Positions 25,441-37,628 of a DNA stretch of 64,000 bases are shown in pieces. A program made the translations under genes and the position numbers. The notes under the pieces were generated by a model. The model saw nothing but the letters and a program-made list of their open reading frames with translations, ran no database searches and was not told the DNA's origin. Positions within the stretch are counted from its first letter, which is position 1. Each line of letters opens with the position of its first letter. This DNA comes from Paguma larvata (lineage: Eukaryota > Chordata > Mammalia > Carnivora > Viverridae), in assembly GCA_030068075.1 (NCBI GenBank), contig CM057827.1:71376500-71440499 (forward strand), written 5' to 3'.

Positions 25441-26299
25441 CGAGGACACATATTCTAAGGGAGAATAACTTGCTCTAGAACTTAGACATCACAACTATAT
25501 CAGTAACTTAGATAAAGTAGTTTCCATTTTTCCCCCAGTGTTTATAAACAATACTGATAAATGTATGCTTACATGAACTTCATTCATACCTCCCATTATT
25601 TCCTTAAGATGTGGTGCACTGGAAATACATTTTGGCCAGATGCTCAACATTGAGATGTTTAAGTCAGTATTCAGCCAAAGCTAAAGGTGAAACTGAACAT
25701 CAACAAAGTAGCATGAACTTCAGCAATACAAGAATAAACCCAATTTTGTATTCAAAATCTAATTATTATTATAATTGTATTATTAAAGGCTTTAGCATTT
25801 AAATTTTTAAAACTTAATACTATAGTACAGGAAGAATAACTTTTCATGACTCTATTGTTTGCTCCTGTTATCACTCTGTTTCACATTTGCAAAACTTTGT
25901 ATTGAGAATGTAGCAATGCAAGATATTTTCTGGCTTGCTCTTCTAGGAGAGGGCAATGCCCTCATCCCCTTCTTACCTGGACTTGAAGGTTGGTGCAATT
26001 TTATGGATGGTTGTCCTTCCTACAAAATGGTTTGCGCACTTAACATTGGTCTGTGTTCCTTGACTGTTTTTTTCTCCTTGTCCTTTGTTCCTCAGCTCTG
26101 ACATCATTTAATCTAGTTTCTCAAACCTGGATATTTTGTTCTTTGAGTACATAAGCCAGCACTGAGGCTGATGTGATCGGGCTTAAGAACTGAACATTTG
26201 GAGACTGAATTTCTGATTATAGAGTGGGTGGTTCAAGACTCGTCGTACCCATTTGAGGAGAGGTTGGAGGAAGTCCTTGGAATAACAGAGAAGGAATGA

Positions 26300-26700
26300 A
26301 AAGGAATTCCATGATTGTGTGTGTGTACATAATTTTCACTATTTTGATAGGTGGAAAAATGAATCACATTGTAATTTTTTGTTTCTTTGATGGCTAAAGA
26401 ATTTGTATACCTCTTTACAAATTGACTGGCCATTTGTACTTCTTTTTGTGAAGTGCATTTTCACTGCACCCCCCAGGATATTAATGGTTTCTAAAACAAT
26501 TATTGAAGTATAGTTGACATACAATGTTATATTAGTTTCAGGTGTACAACATAGCGATATCATCATACAAAGTTATTACAATATTATTGATTATATTCCC
26601 TATGCTGTACTTTTCATCTTAACATTTTTATTATTGATTTGTATGGGCATTTTAATTACAAGGATATTATCAGAAAATCACATGGTGCATATTGTAAAAT
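26300..26700 (+). mobile_element. Old L1 3' fragment
   Basis: attgaagtatagttgacatac and ttagtttcaggtgtacaaca with attccctatgctgtac are typical of ancient mammalian L1 3' ends. Confidence 0.6.
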
Positions 26701-27004
26701 AACTGATGGTAAAGAAACTTCCTTTACTGCATTGCTAGGCTGGTAGGTTCGATCAAAGAGCTAACATTAAACAATAATTTGTTGCCTGCCTGGCTCGGGC
26801 AAGGTTGTGTTAAATCTTTCCTTTCCTCATTTCCAAAAAGCAGGCTCACAATGGTTTTTACCTGGGATAGCCAATCATAAGGTTTGTCCACCTTCCCCCA
26901 CACAACAGGGCTCCGTGTCAAGGGAAAAAGACATTGTTCACCCATGACCGCACACACCCACTCCCTACTGTCCCCCCTTGGGAGTTGTTCTTAGCTGCTC
27001 CTTT

Positions 27005-27301
27005 GGTCCTTCTCTCTATGTCATTAGGAACACAAAGTACCCAGCTCTGCCTGCCACCTAGATGTAGGATTTCTGTAGCTGGGAAGGAAGTTCTGCTCCT
27101 AACCTGATGGACCTGAACCTTTATGATCTTTCTCTTCCATTTTCCTGATGCATCAGAGAAGGCATTGTAGAGGCTTTCTGGGATATTGGACATACCAAAA
27201 GAGGAAGGGGGAGTCATTGGTTTGGTATGTGCAGTTCAATGTCAGATGTATCCCTTAAGAGAGGTGCCTTGTCTGGGTCACTGAGTCTCCAATGGTTCTT
27301 C
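27005..27301 (-). pseudogene. TRAV pseudogene, V exon (TRAV9-like), between TRAV39 and TRAV40 positions
   Basis: After a TTTTTTCAG acceptor the minus strand reads RTIGDSVTQT, then a stop within framework 1, then LTLNCTYQTNDSPFLFWYVQYP with the first Cys and Trp intact. Several further stops follow and the 3' end decays, with no clear second Cys and no RSS. Similarity by eye is best to the TRAV9/TRAV14-type V regions (GDSVTQ, NCTY, FWYVQYP), but the subgroup is uncertain. A SINE (27374-27597) and a TTCC microsatellite occupy the expected leader intron, and no leader exon was found. It is a dead gene with no obvious human counterpart at this place in the order. Confidence 0.75.
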
Positions 27302-27324
27302 CTGAAAAAACAAAGCTCTGTTTT

Positions 27325-27370
27325 TCTTTTTCTTTCTTTCTTCCTTCCTTCCTTCCTTCCTTCCTTTCTT
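27325..27370. repeat. (TTCC/TTTC)n microsatellite
   Basis: About eight cttc units inside a pyrimidine tract between the pseudogene V exon and a SINE. Confidence 0.9.
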
Positions 27371-27373
27371 TAC

Positions 27374-27597
27374 TATTAGTTTTTTTTTTAATATTTGTTT
27401 ATTTTTGAGAGACAGAGAGAGACAGAGCATGAGCAGGGGAGGAGCAGAGAGGGAGAGAGACACAGAATCTAAAGCAGGCTCCAGGCTCTGAGCTGTCAGC
27501 ACAGAACCAGACGTGAGGCTAGAACTCAGGAATAGCGAGACCATGACCAAGGAGGAAGTCATTCGTTTAACCAACTGAGCCACCCAGGCACCCCGGT
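27374..27597 (-). mobile_element. Felid-type SINE in the TRAV pseudogene
   Basis: Antisense copy ending ccacccaggcacccc, inserted just 5' (minus sense) of the pseudogene V exon where a leader intron should be. Confidence 0.88.
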
Positions 27598-28244
27598 TTT
27601 TTTTTTTTTTCAAACAAAGCTTTTATTAGAATGAGTAGAAACAGCACTGAATTCAATTAATCAAATGAGAGGTAAGAGAAATTACAAAACCAGCCAGACT
27701 TTTAACCGTTATTTTGCTTCCCAGACAGTAATAACATCTCAGGCATCAAGGGGGAAACACAGAACATGGCTGCTCTAAGTAAGCCCACAATTTCCCCTTG
27801 GAAAAAGGATCGTGGGCTGGTTGTCTCCCAAGACCTGCCCTGTCTTGGAAGTGCCGCACAGCACATGAGAGGGTTAAGGCTTCTAACTTGTACTAGTGAT
27901 TGCACATCCCTCCTTTTGGCTTTGGGGACTTTCTCTTTTTAGCCGTGATTTCTCTTTTAGATATGAGATGCACTTAATCTGCTGGGTCCTTAGCAGTATG
28001 AATATACAAGTACGTGTGATTCCATGTAGGAATCGTCCTTATTTTAGATATGCCAAGACACATGATCATTTCTGCACTGGGGGAGTAAACAAAACAAAAT
28101 AAAACAGAGTGGCACCCTACCATGGGTAGGAAGTGAACTTTGAGCATTTCCTGTAGTTTTTATTGAGTTAGTGACTAGAAGACAGAAGTTCTGGTTTGTA
28201 AAACACATGCTGCCCCCTGTGTCTAGTTAAATCAATAGAGATTA

Positions 28245-28470
28245 ATAACAATGGCAACAGCTAGTATTTCCTGAGGCATACTAAGGATTGGACATTGAAA
28301 CAGAGGCTTTCCATACATTAATCCATAAAGCTATGAAAAGTAGACATTGATACTATTGTCATTCTTGCTTTACAGATGAGAGAACTAATGATCAGAGAGG
28401 CTAAATAAATCATCCACAGTCACACGCTGCTCAACACCAGATCTGTCTCTTCATTCCCTGAGGCTGCAGG
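28245..28470 (+). mobile_element. MIR element
   Basis: acagctagtatttcctgag, ctttacagatgagagaac and cacagtcacacgctgctca match the MIR order. Confidence 0.6.
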
Positions 28471-28779
28471 CCCTGTGTATCTATTCACAGTTTATTCAAT
28501 AGATATTCACTATGCTTCAGATACTACACACGTCTGTCAAATATTGAGTAGAAGCTCAATATTGGTCAAATAAATGAACGAATCGATCAATGAGTGAATG
28601 AATATTTGTTTTCAGGCCTGAGAGTTTAACTAGAACATACGTCCTTTCTAAGGGTTACTTCTTCACACTTTTGCTCTTTGCCCTCGAAGAGAAGACGACC
28701 AAGGCTTTCAACAAAAAGCCCCAGGTTGGCTATGATAAATTATTTTTATGATGAAGGGAGACAAAGCTGGAGACTCCGA

Positions 28780-29235
28780 TGGTGGTTCACAAACTGGCCT
28801 CCAAATGCAGAGGGCAGGGAGGGGCTGAGGAAAGAGGCAGACCACTCCAGACGGATTGGTGGAAGGTTTAATAAGCAAGCAAATTTACATATGAGGCTGG
28901 TCTTGGGTGGCCACAAGATGATAGATCTCCGTCTCTACCTGCCAGATTCTTAAAATTTATAAAGGCCTTCATGGGGTTCAGTGTCAAGTACACAATCCAG
29001 ATGGTCTCAACAACTCATTGCTCTCTTAAGGCCGCATCCTTGAAAATGGCTCCCACTGTGGGAACAGTGGGCAGAACATACATTCCAAGGACAGAAGAGG
29101 AGATGAGGAGCCTCTGATTGCCCAGGGCCACCAGTCACATCCTCTCAAAGACCTCCTCCAATACCTGCCTAGATAGCTCCTCTGGGGAAGGGCTACAGAT
29201 GCTTCTGACTTGGAAGTTGTAAAAAAGCTCATGGT
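28780..29235 (-). mobile_element. LTR-like element, possibly related to the solo LTR at 49 kb
   Basis: Read on the minus strand, this has a TATA-like tttataaatt (about 28957-28966), an ATTAAA signal about 85 bp later (about 28869-28874) and a U5-like end with CATTTGGAGGCC, a string also present in the 49-kb LTR U5, ending ...CCACCA at 28780. The U3 boundary and target duplication were not found. Confidence 0.4.
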
Positions 29236-30199
29236 AAAACTCAGCCTCTTGTTTGTTTTGACTAATAATCCCTTTATTATACTATTTTCCTTTGCAACTA
29301 GATTTCTTCTACTACTTTGGTCTGTGCCACTGGGGTCCTAGTTAAACGGATTATTTTTAGTCTTCGGATGCCAAGAGAACAGGGCATCTCACCAGCTCAG
29401 AAGTATGTGGAAGAGGTGATGTGCTGTTCCAAACAGCACAGTTAATTTGCCTTCACTCTGTCTTCTGAGTGGCTGAACTATTATCAGATTAAAGCAAGTT
29501 CTTCCCCATGCTCCTGTCTGTATCATCTGCCCCTGGACAATCTGTTCGACTAACAGAAATTCAAGCTAAAGCGGAGGACCAGCTTCATGGGTGAGTATAG
29601 GTTTCGTAGGACCCCATGCTCAGAAGGCCTCATACTTAGTTTAATGCTCTGCTCTTGCCATCTTGAAATTCTTAATAAGTTTGAACAAGAGGCTCTGCAT
29701 TTTCACTTTGCACTGGCCCCTACCAGTTTTGTAGGCAGTCCTGTTGCAGGCCTGTATCTCCTGGAAGGTTGGGGATGGAGCATTCTTCTCCATTGTTGAT
29801 CACTCGCCCCCGTTCAGAGTAATGAGACAGCAGTGATCCTTATTACCAGGCCACTCACTGGGGCATTTTTACTTTCTCCCTGCTTCATAACACCTTCTGT
29901 TTCATGTCACTCTCATCATCATGGGACTTTTCTAAGCTTCTTAACATGCCTAACTTTGAGTGGGGGGTCTTACACAACAGAAGAAAACTCTAATATTTGT
30001 CTTGGAGGGGATGTCTTCACAAGTCTTCTGGTATCTGGAATCAGGACTCTTTCTAATCCTTTTCCCCAAACTCACAGATCACCCACAGTCCAAGGATTTC
30101 TGGAGAGGCTATCAAACATGTCTCCACCTCTCCATCAGCAGGAGCAGAAATGACAGCCACTCCTGAACCAGCTTTCCTTGTGGAAGGAGCCTCTGAGCT
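29236..30199. other. Intergenic; probable ancient repeat at 29,605-29,760
   Basis: gaccccatgctcagaaggcc and ctgcattttcactttgcact look like a widespread mammalian repeat, family not named here. Confidence 0.35.
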
Positions 30200-30740
30200 C
30201 AGGGGAACATCAGACACCATTGGTTCTGATGTTTACACAACCATCTTCCCTGCTTTCATCTTGATGCCCGTAGTCTATTCTCAACACAGCAGCCACGCTG
30301 AGACTTTTAAATGGAAGTCAGATCCTATTGTTCCTTTCTCAAAATTCTCCTGTGGCTCCTCATTGCATCCAGTTCTTGAACACGTTGGGAGCTTCTGACT
30401 TAGAACTGGACTCTGTCTTCTGCCTGGAAAGCTTTTGCCCCAGATGTCTTCAAGACTCACTTCCTCATCTTTACGTGTGAGCCTGCTCTGAAATTACATG
30501 GGGAACCACGTGCCCTGTGCCCCACCGCCACCCTGCATTCCCTCTCCCCTTTACCCTTGATGCTTGTCTCTACAGACATCTTTTAAAGTACTTCATAACG
30601 TACTCTTTATGTGCTTATTGGAATGAAATTTCCATAAATCTGACGTCATTGAGCATTTTGCTAACAGGTAAATCTCAAGTGCCTAGAAGCAGGCCTGGTA
30701 TGGAGTGGACATTCCATAACTCACTCGTGGAATACCTTAT
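30200..30740 (+). mobile_element. L2 3' fragment
   Basis: The sequence tcctgtggctcctcattgca, gcctggaaagcttttgcccc and ending cctggtatggagtgg fits a diverged L2 3' end. Confidence 0.5.
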
Positions 30741-32439
30741 TTAATCTGAGAACAAACACACTTCCTATAGTACAAAGGGACTGGACACATTGGCCCCGTG
30801 GCCACATGCATTCATCTACATTGATACCAACTCTGTGCCAGGACACCGTGCATGTGGATTTCACGGACTTAGAGGTAAAGGTAACTGATTCCCTGCAGGC
30901 TGCTCTTCCAGAGAGAAAGATGGCTTCGAAGAGCTCCAGCCCAGTGCTTAAATCAATCGATTTTGGAAGAGTGTTGGGTGATAGATAAGGACAGAAGGCC
31001 AGTTTCCATCGCTTTCTATTGCTATAATTACATACTTTGGAGCCCAATCCTGTGCTGGGATAAGGCCTGGTGCTTCCCGATAAAGCAGCTTAAAATCTGC
31101 ATGACTCAAGACGGGGATCTCATTCTTAGAGGCTGGTATTGGCCCTGCTAGAGTGCCCTTGGCGCCCCAGGATGTCAAGGGAGGGGTGTGTGTGCTGTCC
31201 CTGGGGAAACCACAGACCTGCTCCTTCTCTTTGTGAGTTTCCTTCAATAAACACTGTTCTAGAAGTTCTGGTATTTGTACTGTTTACTCAACATATATTC
31301 CATCTCATTTTAAATGTCATAAAAACTTTGGCAAGTGGATATTATTTTTCCACATATTTTGATAAGAAAAATGAGGCTTATGTAACTTGCCTAAGGGCAC
31401 TGAACTCATAGTAGAAAAGTCTGAATACCAACAAATTCCTTCTGACATCAAATCTGGTGTTCATGCTATTGTATTATTAGAATCTCCAATTCTATATGCA
31501 GTGGGATAAGAGTTTCAAACATCATCTGACATATTTTCCTTCTTTAAAATTCATTTTTTCCCCTATAACCCTTTTGCCATAAATTCTGGGGATGAGTTTT
31601 ATTGATCCAGGAAAGGGAGATTGCAAAATGATCCAATGAGACCAAAGATTCAAATTCTTGACTTTGTGCTTCAAAATAGACTTTAAAAGTCTTAAGAGGA
31701 GAAGATATCCTAAAAATGAAAGCATTTTTGAGTTGCAAGATCCTGGCACATGGTTATTTTTCCTTTTGAAAATTTACATGTGAAGAGCAAAACTCGGTGT
31801 TTCAGGGCGGTTTTTATCATGAATCTTGAGTCTAAAACCCTGAGTTCATAATGCTGGTGATAAAAAACACATGATAGTGGCTATCCAAAGCAGAAGGAAG
31901 TTTTTCTGCTTTCTGTCTGGAATTCTGAGAGGACCCAACTCTGCAAAATAATACACTCCTATGCATTTCAGCCACAGTGGAGTAGAAATAGTAATATGGT
32001 CTATTTGAATACTGGTTTTCAAGAATATCTGAAAATATTGCTTGCCTGAAGGAGTTCACCGGAGGTAGCTGGGAATTGAGAATTGCTGTGCCAGTCGAGG
32101 GACCTCATTAAGTAAGGGACGTGGTGCAGAGACCATGGTGCAGAGAAGGACATGGTTGAATCTCAGAGGATCAGCGACTTCAGCAAGAAAGGAATTGGGA
32201 GTCAAGATAGCTGGAAGAGACTGAAGAGCTTGCATTGCTGGGTCTTAGAGAAATTCCTGAAGTTGCCACATGACATTTACACTTACATTTTATTGACCAG
32301 AACTTAGTTCATGAGCATATCTAGCTTCCAGGAAATCTGGGCAACACAGATTTTGTTCCGAGACTGAATAAACGAGGGAAAAAGAGCAGAATGGATATCG
32401 AGGGAGAAATAGCCCGTTGTATATTACACAGGATGAAGA
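30741..32439. other. Intergenic sequence, nothing recognised apart from a MIR fragment
   Basis: No V exon or RSS found. Confidence 0.45.
31280..31430 (+). mobile_element. Diverged MIR fragment
   Basis: gaaaaatgaggcttatgtaac and ttgcctaagggcactgaactc resemble the MIR 3' half. Confidence 0.45.
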
Positions 32440-32930
32440 AGAAATAGATGATTTTCTGGCCATTATGCTAAGCAGACAGACTTTATGGAGAGATAGAAGT
32501 CATAAACCATATTCACCAAAAACACAGAAGCTCAGTAAAAGAAAAAAAAAAGCAAGTAGCAAGAAGAACCTGATAAAATAAGTAGAAGATTTCAACAGCC
32601 CTCTTTAGGAATGTGACAGATTCAATAGAAAACAAAACGAGGGCATAAAAGAATTTAATGATACAACCAAAAAGGTTGAGTATCAGCTATATGTGCATAT
32701 ATAAATTCATAGCTTTCAGATAAAATTAATTATGGTTATGTACTTGGCCTCAAAATAAACCTTAACATTTTTTGAAAAGTAGACTTTTATAGGCATATTC
32801 TCTGATCATAATCCAATTGATCTAAAAATATAAGAATAATATGAAAAGGTAAAAAATGTTAACTTTTAACGAAATGACTTCTAGATAAACCTTGGAGCAG
32901 AGTCAAAGTTAAATTTAACCAAGAACGCCA
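32440..32930 (+). mobile_element. Ancient L1 fragment
   Basis: An A-rich, ORF2-like stretch, including ttctctgatcataatccaat and diverged flanks. No frame survives. Confidence 0.45.
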
Positions 32931-33491
32931 AAAGCAAAAAAAAAAAAAAAAAAAAGAAGAGTTCACACCAAAACATATGGGACAGAGTGGAAGAATATAA
33001 GACATAAGTAGCATAATTGAGAAACGTTTCTCTTTTCCTAATCCTTAGAATGGACAGATGTGGTAACTGGTGCATCTGATCGGGATGAAGGTCTGAGTGT
33101 TTTATGGATCGCCTTGTTAGTAAAAGCTCTGGTCACCGGCAGCAACTTCTGGAAGCTGAGATTCACATCACCAGAAACATTTATGGAGATCCCGCCAGGG
33201 AGAACATTCTTGGTTTGGCATGCTCTGGTGTGTTGGTGATGTTTTCAGCTCTGACACTATTTTCTTCTTACACCATCACACCCTCAAAAATCAACTGGTT
33301 CATTTTTGAACACATGGATTTGTAACACGTAATGATATATTTTCATTAAGGAACTAAGTGATCTTAGAAAAAACAAAATAAAAAATCTCTGTATTGGTAA
33401 ATCGTGCGGGGCTGGTGAGGGAGGTGAGAAGAGCTTAGTTTTTAATGTTTTAAATGTCAAATTAATGGCTATCTTTAAAATGTCTGAGTCA

Positions 33492-33728
33492 TGGGCAGCA
33501 GGGTGACTCAGTTGGTTGAGCATCAGGCTCTTGATTTTGGCTCAGGTTATGATCTCAAGATCTCATGGTTCATAGGTTTGAGCCTTGCGTCAGGCGCTGG
33601 TGGTGGGGAGCCTGCTTGGGATTCTCCTCCTCTCCCTCTCTCTCTCTCTCTGCCTTTCCCTCACTCATGTGCGCTTGTGTTCTCTCTCTCTCTCTCCCAA
33701 AATAAATAAATAAACCTTAAAAAAATAA
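33492..33728 (+). mobile_element. Carnivore SINE
   Basis: Head ggcagcagggtgactcag, long CT body, AATAAATAAA tail; duplication atgtctgagtca at 33480-33491 and 33729-33740. Confidence 0.88.
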
Positions 33729-33740
33729 ATGTCTGAGTCA

Positions 33741-34656
33741 CATTCATCTGTTTTGGGGTTTGCTTATATTCTTGACCCTAAGAAGACTCAAAAGTTAATT
33801 TCGAAATCCAAGTCCACTCTACTAAGGATGAGATTTGAGGATTCAAGTGAATATTTGTTCCTTCAGTAAACTCAGTTGGATTGAGCAATGATTCTTTTTC
33901 TGTCACAAATGGTTTCCTTGTGAAAGTGTTTTCAATGTCAAAATCAATGCGTGGTGACATGATGCTAAATGTTACAGAAAGGTTACAGGAAATCTGATGT
34001 AAGACAATTGTCTGATTATAATGATGCAGAGAGTGAGTTCATAAATGCAAACTAAAAATTTCCTAACAAGAAGTCACTAATAAGGAAGCTTGCTTTGGTA
34101 GTGGTTCAGGAAACTTGAAATTCAAGATACATCATGAACATTTATAAATTCAAGGTCAAAGTTCTTTTAGCTTAATCTGTAAGAGTGGAGCCTCTACTTG
34201 ACTTGGAGGAAGGTGGAACTAAGTCAGTTTTTCATGTGAAATTTCATTTTATCTAAATATAGAAGTTATTATAGTCAGTGTTGTAGGTTGTGAGGGGTTT
34301 GAAGAGTTTTTGGTCTGTACATGGCTGGAGCTGACCTTTCTTAACCCACCAGCAAGTTGCTGTGGATGCTGATTAGCCTGTGAAGATTCTGGGGCTATTT
34401 GGAAAAATAAGATTTTTCATTTTTTTAAAAAAATGCGCTGTTGCTTAAGTTCTGAATATTGAAATGTTGAGGTCAGCTTTTACATTGTGTTGTTATTTCT
34501 GGAATATTTTCACTTAAAGTCCCAACTGAAGCAAGGTTATTATTTTTTCTAGGAGTTTTGGAGGAAAACCTGATGAGCCCGGTATCAGAGGGTACTGATT
34601 AAGGCTTGGCCATCTCTCTTGTAGGCCAGAAAAACTTGTTTTCAATTATTTTTATG
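33741..34656. other. Intergenic sequence, nothing recognised
   Basis: AT-rich; no supported features. Confidence 0.5.
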
Positions 34657-34670
34657 TAAATCTCATTCTT

Positions 34671-34895
34671 TTTTAATTTTTAATTTTTTTAACATTTTTA
34701 TTTATTTTTGAGAGACAGAGAGAGACAGAGCATGAGTGGGGTAGAGGCAGAGAAAGGGAGACACAGAATCTGAAGCAGGCTCCAGGCTCTGAGCCATCAG
34801 CACAGAGCCCGACGCGGGGCTTGAACTCTCGAACTGTGAGATCATGACCTGAGATGAAGTCGGCCTTTCAACCGACTGAGCCACTCAGGTGCCCC
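34671..34895 (-). mobile_element. Felid-type SINE
   Basis: Antisense full-length copy; perfect 14-bp duplication taaatctcattctt at 34657-34670 and 34896-34909. Confidence 0.92.
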
Positions 34896-35586
34896 TAAAT
34901 CTCATTCTTATAAGATGATTTTCCCGACAGTGAAATTCGTTTTTACCTAGCAGAAAAGGCCAACGTTTAAGTAGATTTGGGAAGTTAGCAAAATAAAAAC
35001 AAACAAAAATGGAGGGCAAAGAAGAGGAAACTGATAATAAGAAAAAATATTATATTCTTCAGACTGGCAAGGACACTCAGTCTTGAGGCAAATCTAGGTC
35101 AGATCCAAAAATTAGTTTTTTCTGAGATTCTACCCTGCAACGTCTTTAGGAGGCGTTCTATGTAGTAGGGAGCTTGGGACCGTGTGAAAAGTGCCTCACA
35201 AGGATGTTGGGTCAGAATTGCTAGTAATCAAGTGGCAAAGAAACAGCCAAAGTTCGACAGATTTTTTTTTTAGTACAGTTTTGTTCACTGGTAGCTGCGG
35301 TGAGTATCTTATTTTTCCAAAATCGCTCCTCGGACTGAGAAAGCTGCTCCATTATTGACCCTATCCCATAGATGGGGAAACCGTGGAGGACAGAAAGTAA
35401 TAAATTCCACTATCAAAGACAGTCACTACTGGTGTGTCCTTAGAACTTCACCATCTTCCTCAGCTTCGACTGGTCTCAGGTGAGACACCACCATGCTCAG
35501 GGCTCTTATACACCTTCTATTTTCCATTCTCCCCCCTAGCCCCAATTAAAAAGGTGAAAAGTTATTTAAAAATCTGATTTGCTTTA

Positions 35587-35792
35587 TGGGGCGCCTGGGG
35601 GGCTCAGTCGGTTGAGCGTCCGACTTGGGTTCATGTTATGTTCTCACAGTTTGTGAGTTTGAGCCCCACGTTGGGTTCTGTGCTGACAGCTCAGAGCCTG
35701 AAGCCTGCTCCACATTCTGTGTCTCCCTCTCTCTGCCCCTCCCCCACGCATACTCTGTCTCTCTCTCTCAAAAATAAGCATTTAAAAGAAAA
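35587..35792 (+). mobile_element. Felid-type SINE
   Basis: Head ggggcgcctggggggctcag; perfect 22-bp duplication at 35565-35586 and 35793-35814. Confidence 0.92.
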
Positions 35793-35920
35793 TTTAAAAA
35801 TCTGATTTGCTTTAGAAGACAAACTTCATTATGAATGGCTCTCTTATTCAATGTCTTCCTTTAAAAAGTTGCCAAATTAGCCATTAAGGGTTTCTCCTGA
35901 CTTTATTTCACAAAAGCTAT

Positions 35921-36205
35921 TTAAAATGCTGCCAGAGTAATTTTGGCAGATAATAGCGTCTTTACTGTTTCCTGTTGCACGTTCACTCTTGCTCCAATAG
36001 CCACAGTGAAAAATGCGAGGTAAGTAATTTGTGCATCTGACTTTATTCCTTTTCTCACAGCATCTATAAGATTCTTGAGCTGAATGGGACTGACCCCTAT
36101 ATCTTTGCAACTCACAGCACAGTTGAAGCCCCATGTCATTTCTGAGTCTTTCATATTTATGAATTTGGGCTGATCAGGGAACCTTTTAGTCAAAATGTCC
36201 TTCTT
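35921..36205 (-). other. Unidentified coding-like segment (possible retrocopy or exon fragment)
   Basis: An open minus-strand frame of about 90 codons ends in TAA at 35921-35923. It looks protein-like: FPDQPKFINMKDSEMTWGF, then DIGVSPIQLKNLIDAVRKG, then SDAQITYLAFFTVAIGARV. An AATAAA lies about 15 bp past the stop (about 35900-35905), suggesting the 3' end of an mRNA copy, although no A-run follows. Its 5' side is cut by a SINE at 36206. I do not recognise the family. A processed pseudogene fragment is the likeliest explanation; it is unrelated to TCR genes. Confidence 0.4.
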
Positions 36206-36325
36206 GGGGCGCCTGGGTGGCTTAGTCGGTTGAGCATCCAACTCTTGTTTTTGGCTCAGGTCATGATCATGGGACTGAGCCCCTAGTCGGGCTCCGTGCT
36301 GAGTGTGGAGCCTACTTAAGATTCT

Positions 36326-36368
<43 letters not shown>

Positions 36369-36400
36369 CCTGTCTGCCCCTCTCCTTGCACTCTCTGCAA
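36206..36400 (+). mobile_element. Carnivore SINE, tail-less
   Basis: Head ggggcgcctgggtggctta and a long (tc)n run (about 36326-36362), but no A-rich tail; the 3' side merges into unidentified sequence. It abuts the coding-like segment on its left. Confidence 0.8.
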
Positions 36401-36646
36401 ATTTGGGAGCCCAGGCATGCGGCATCCCTTGGCCAAGCTGACTTGAAGGAGAGGAGTCTCCCTTCAAGGGCTGGATCAGTAGATGCCCAGCAGAGCATAG
36501 GAGAGACTGGGTGCCAGCAAGAAACAAGGCAAGAGTCAACGGTGGGGGGATACTTTGTGGGCGTGGAAGTGGGACTAGCCCTTTCTGCACTGCCTAAGTC
36601 TGTCCATTCTGACAGATCAAGAGCAAGTGTGGGGAAAGCCACAAAA

Positions 36647-36858
36647 GGGACACCTGGGTGGCTCAGTCAGTTAAGTAACCAACTTCAGCTCAGGTCACGA
36701 TCTCTCAGTTTGTGAGTTCGAGCCTTGCATCAGGCTCTGTGCTGACAGCTCAGATCCTGGAGCCTGCTTTGGATTCTGTGTCTCCCTCTCTTTCTGCTCC
36801 TCCCCTGTGCTTGCTCTCTCTCTAAAAAAATAAATAAAAAATAAAAAATAAATTTTTA
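36647..36858 (+). mobile_element. Felid-type SINE
   Basis: Head ggacacctgggtggctcag through an (aaat)n tail. Confidence 0.88.
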
Positions 36859-37628
36859 AAAGAGGGAGATAATAAACTTGCTGCTTATTTGGCAGTTAGT
36901 TGCTCTAATGATTAGCTAGAAAGATAAAAGAGACCTGAGGATATTTATATCCTGGGTTTTTGGATCAGGTATATATGCATAAGGTTTTCATTTAATAGTG
37001 TATGGTCTCCTGTTTCCAATTATTTTTTCTTGTCTTTTCTTGTCTTTTGTTGTCTTTTCTTCTTCTTTTTAAGGCCCTACAATAAGAATCTCTCCACATG
37101 TTGGTATAAATAAATATCTGACTCATATGGATATTAACCGACTACTGTAGTCAATACTTCCGGAGGAAAAACTAGGCAAGAACCTTCTTATAGAACATTC
37201 TTTTATAAAGCATTTATTTATTTTCTCCATCCACAGGTAAATGCTATATGTTATATTCACATCTAAAACAAATAATGGGTCCATGTTTCATAGGAATTAC
37301 TTGTGACAGTTGCACTAATGCGAAATCATTCTGTATGGAAAACTAACGGGGTTTGACTATGAGGCCGTAAAGAATGAGATCTCATATTCTCAAAAAAAGA
37401 CACATTTAGGATTTTTTTTCCCTCCTTGAATCCTTTTTCCTTTTAAGAAAATTTTCACAGTAAAGAAAATAATGAAAGCCACCATCTTTTCTCTTTCATT
37501 TTAGAATTTCCCTTGCAGGAAGAGTTAGAGTGACAGTTCAGTAAGCCTCATAACTGCGGTCTCTGCAGCAGGGCTGGCCAGAGCTGCAGCTCAGGTCTGG
37601 GGACAGCCTGAAAGCATCGGGGGCAGTG

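Noticed and set aside
36312..36642. Open frames with long Arg-Glu repeats
   Set aside because: Translation of the (tc)n tract of a SINE, not protein.
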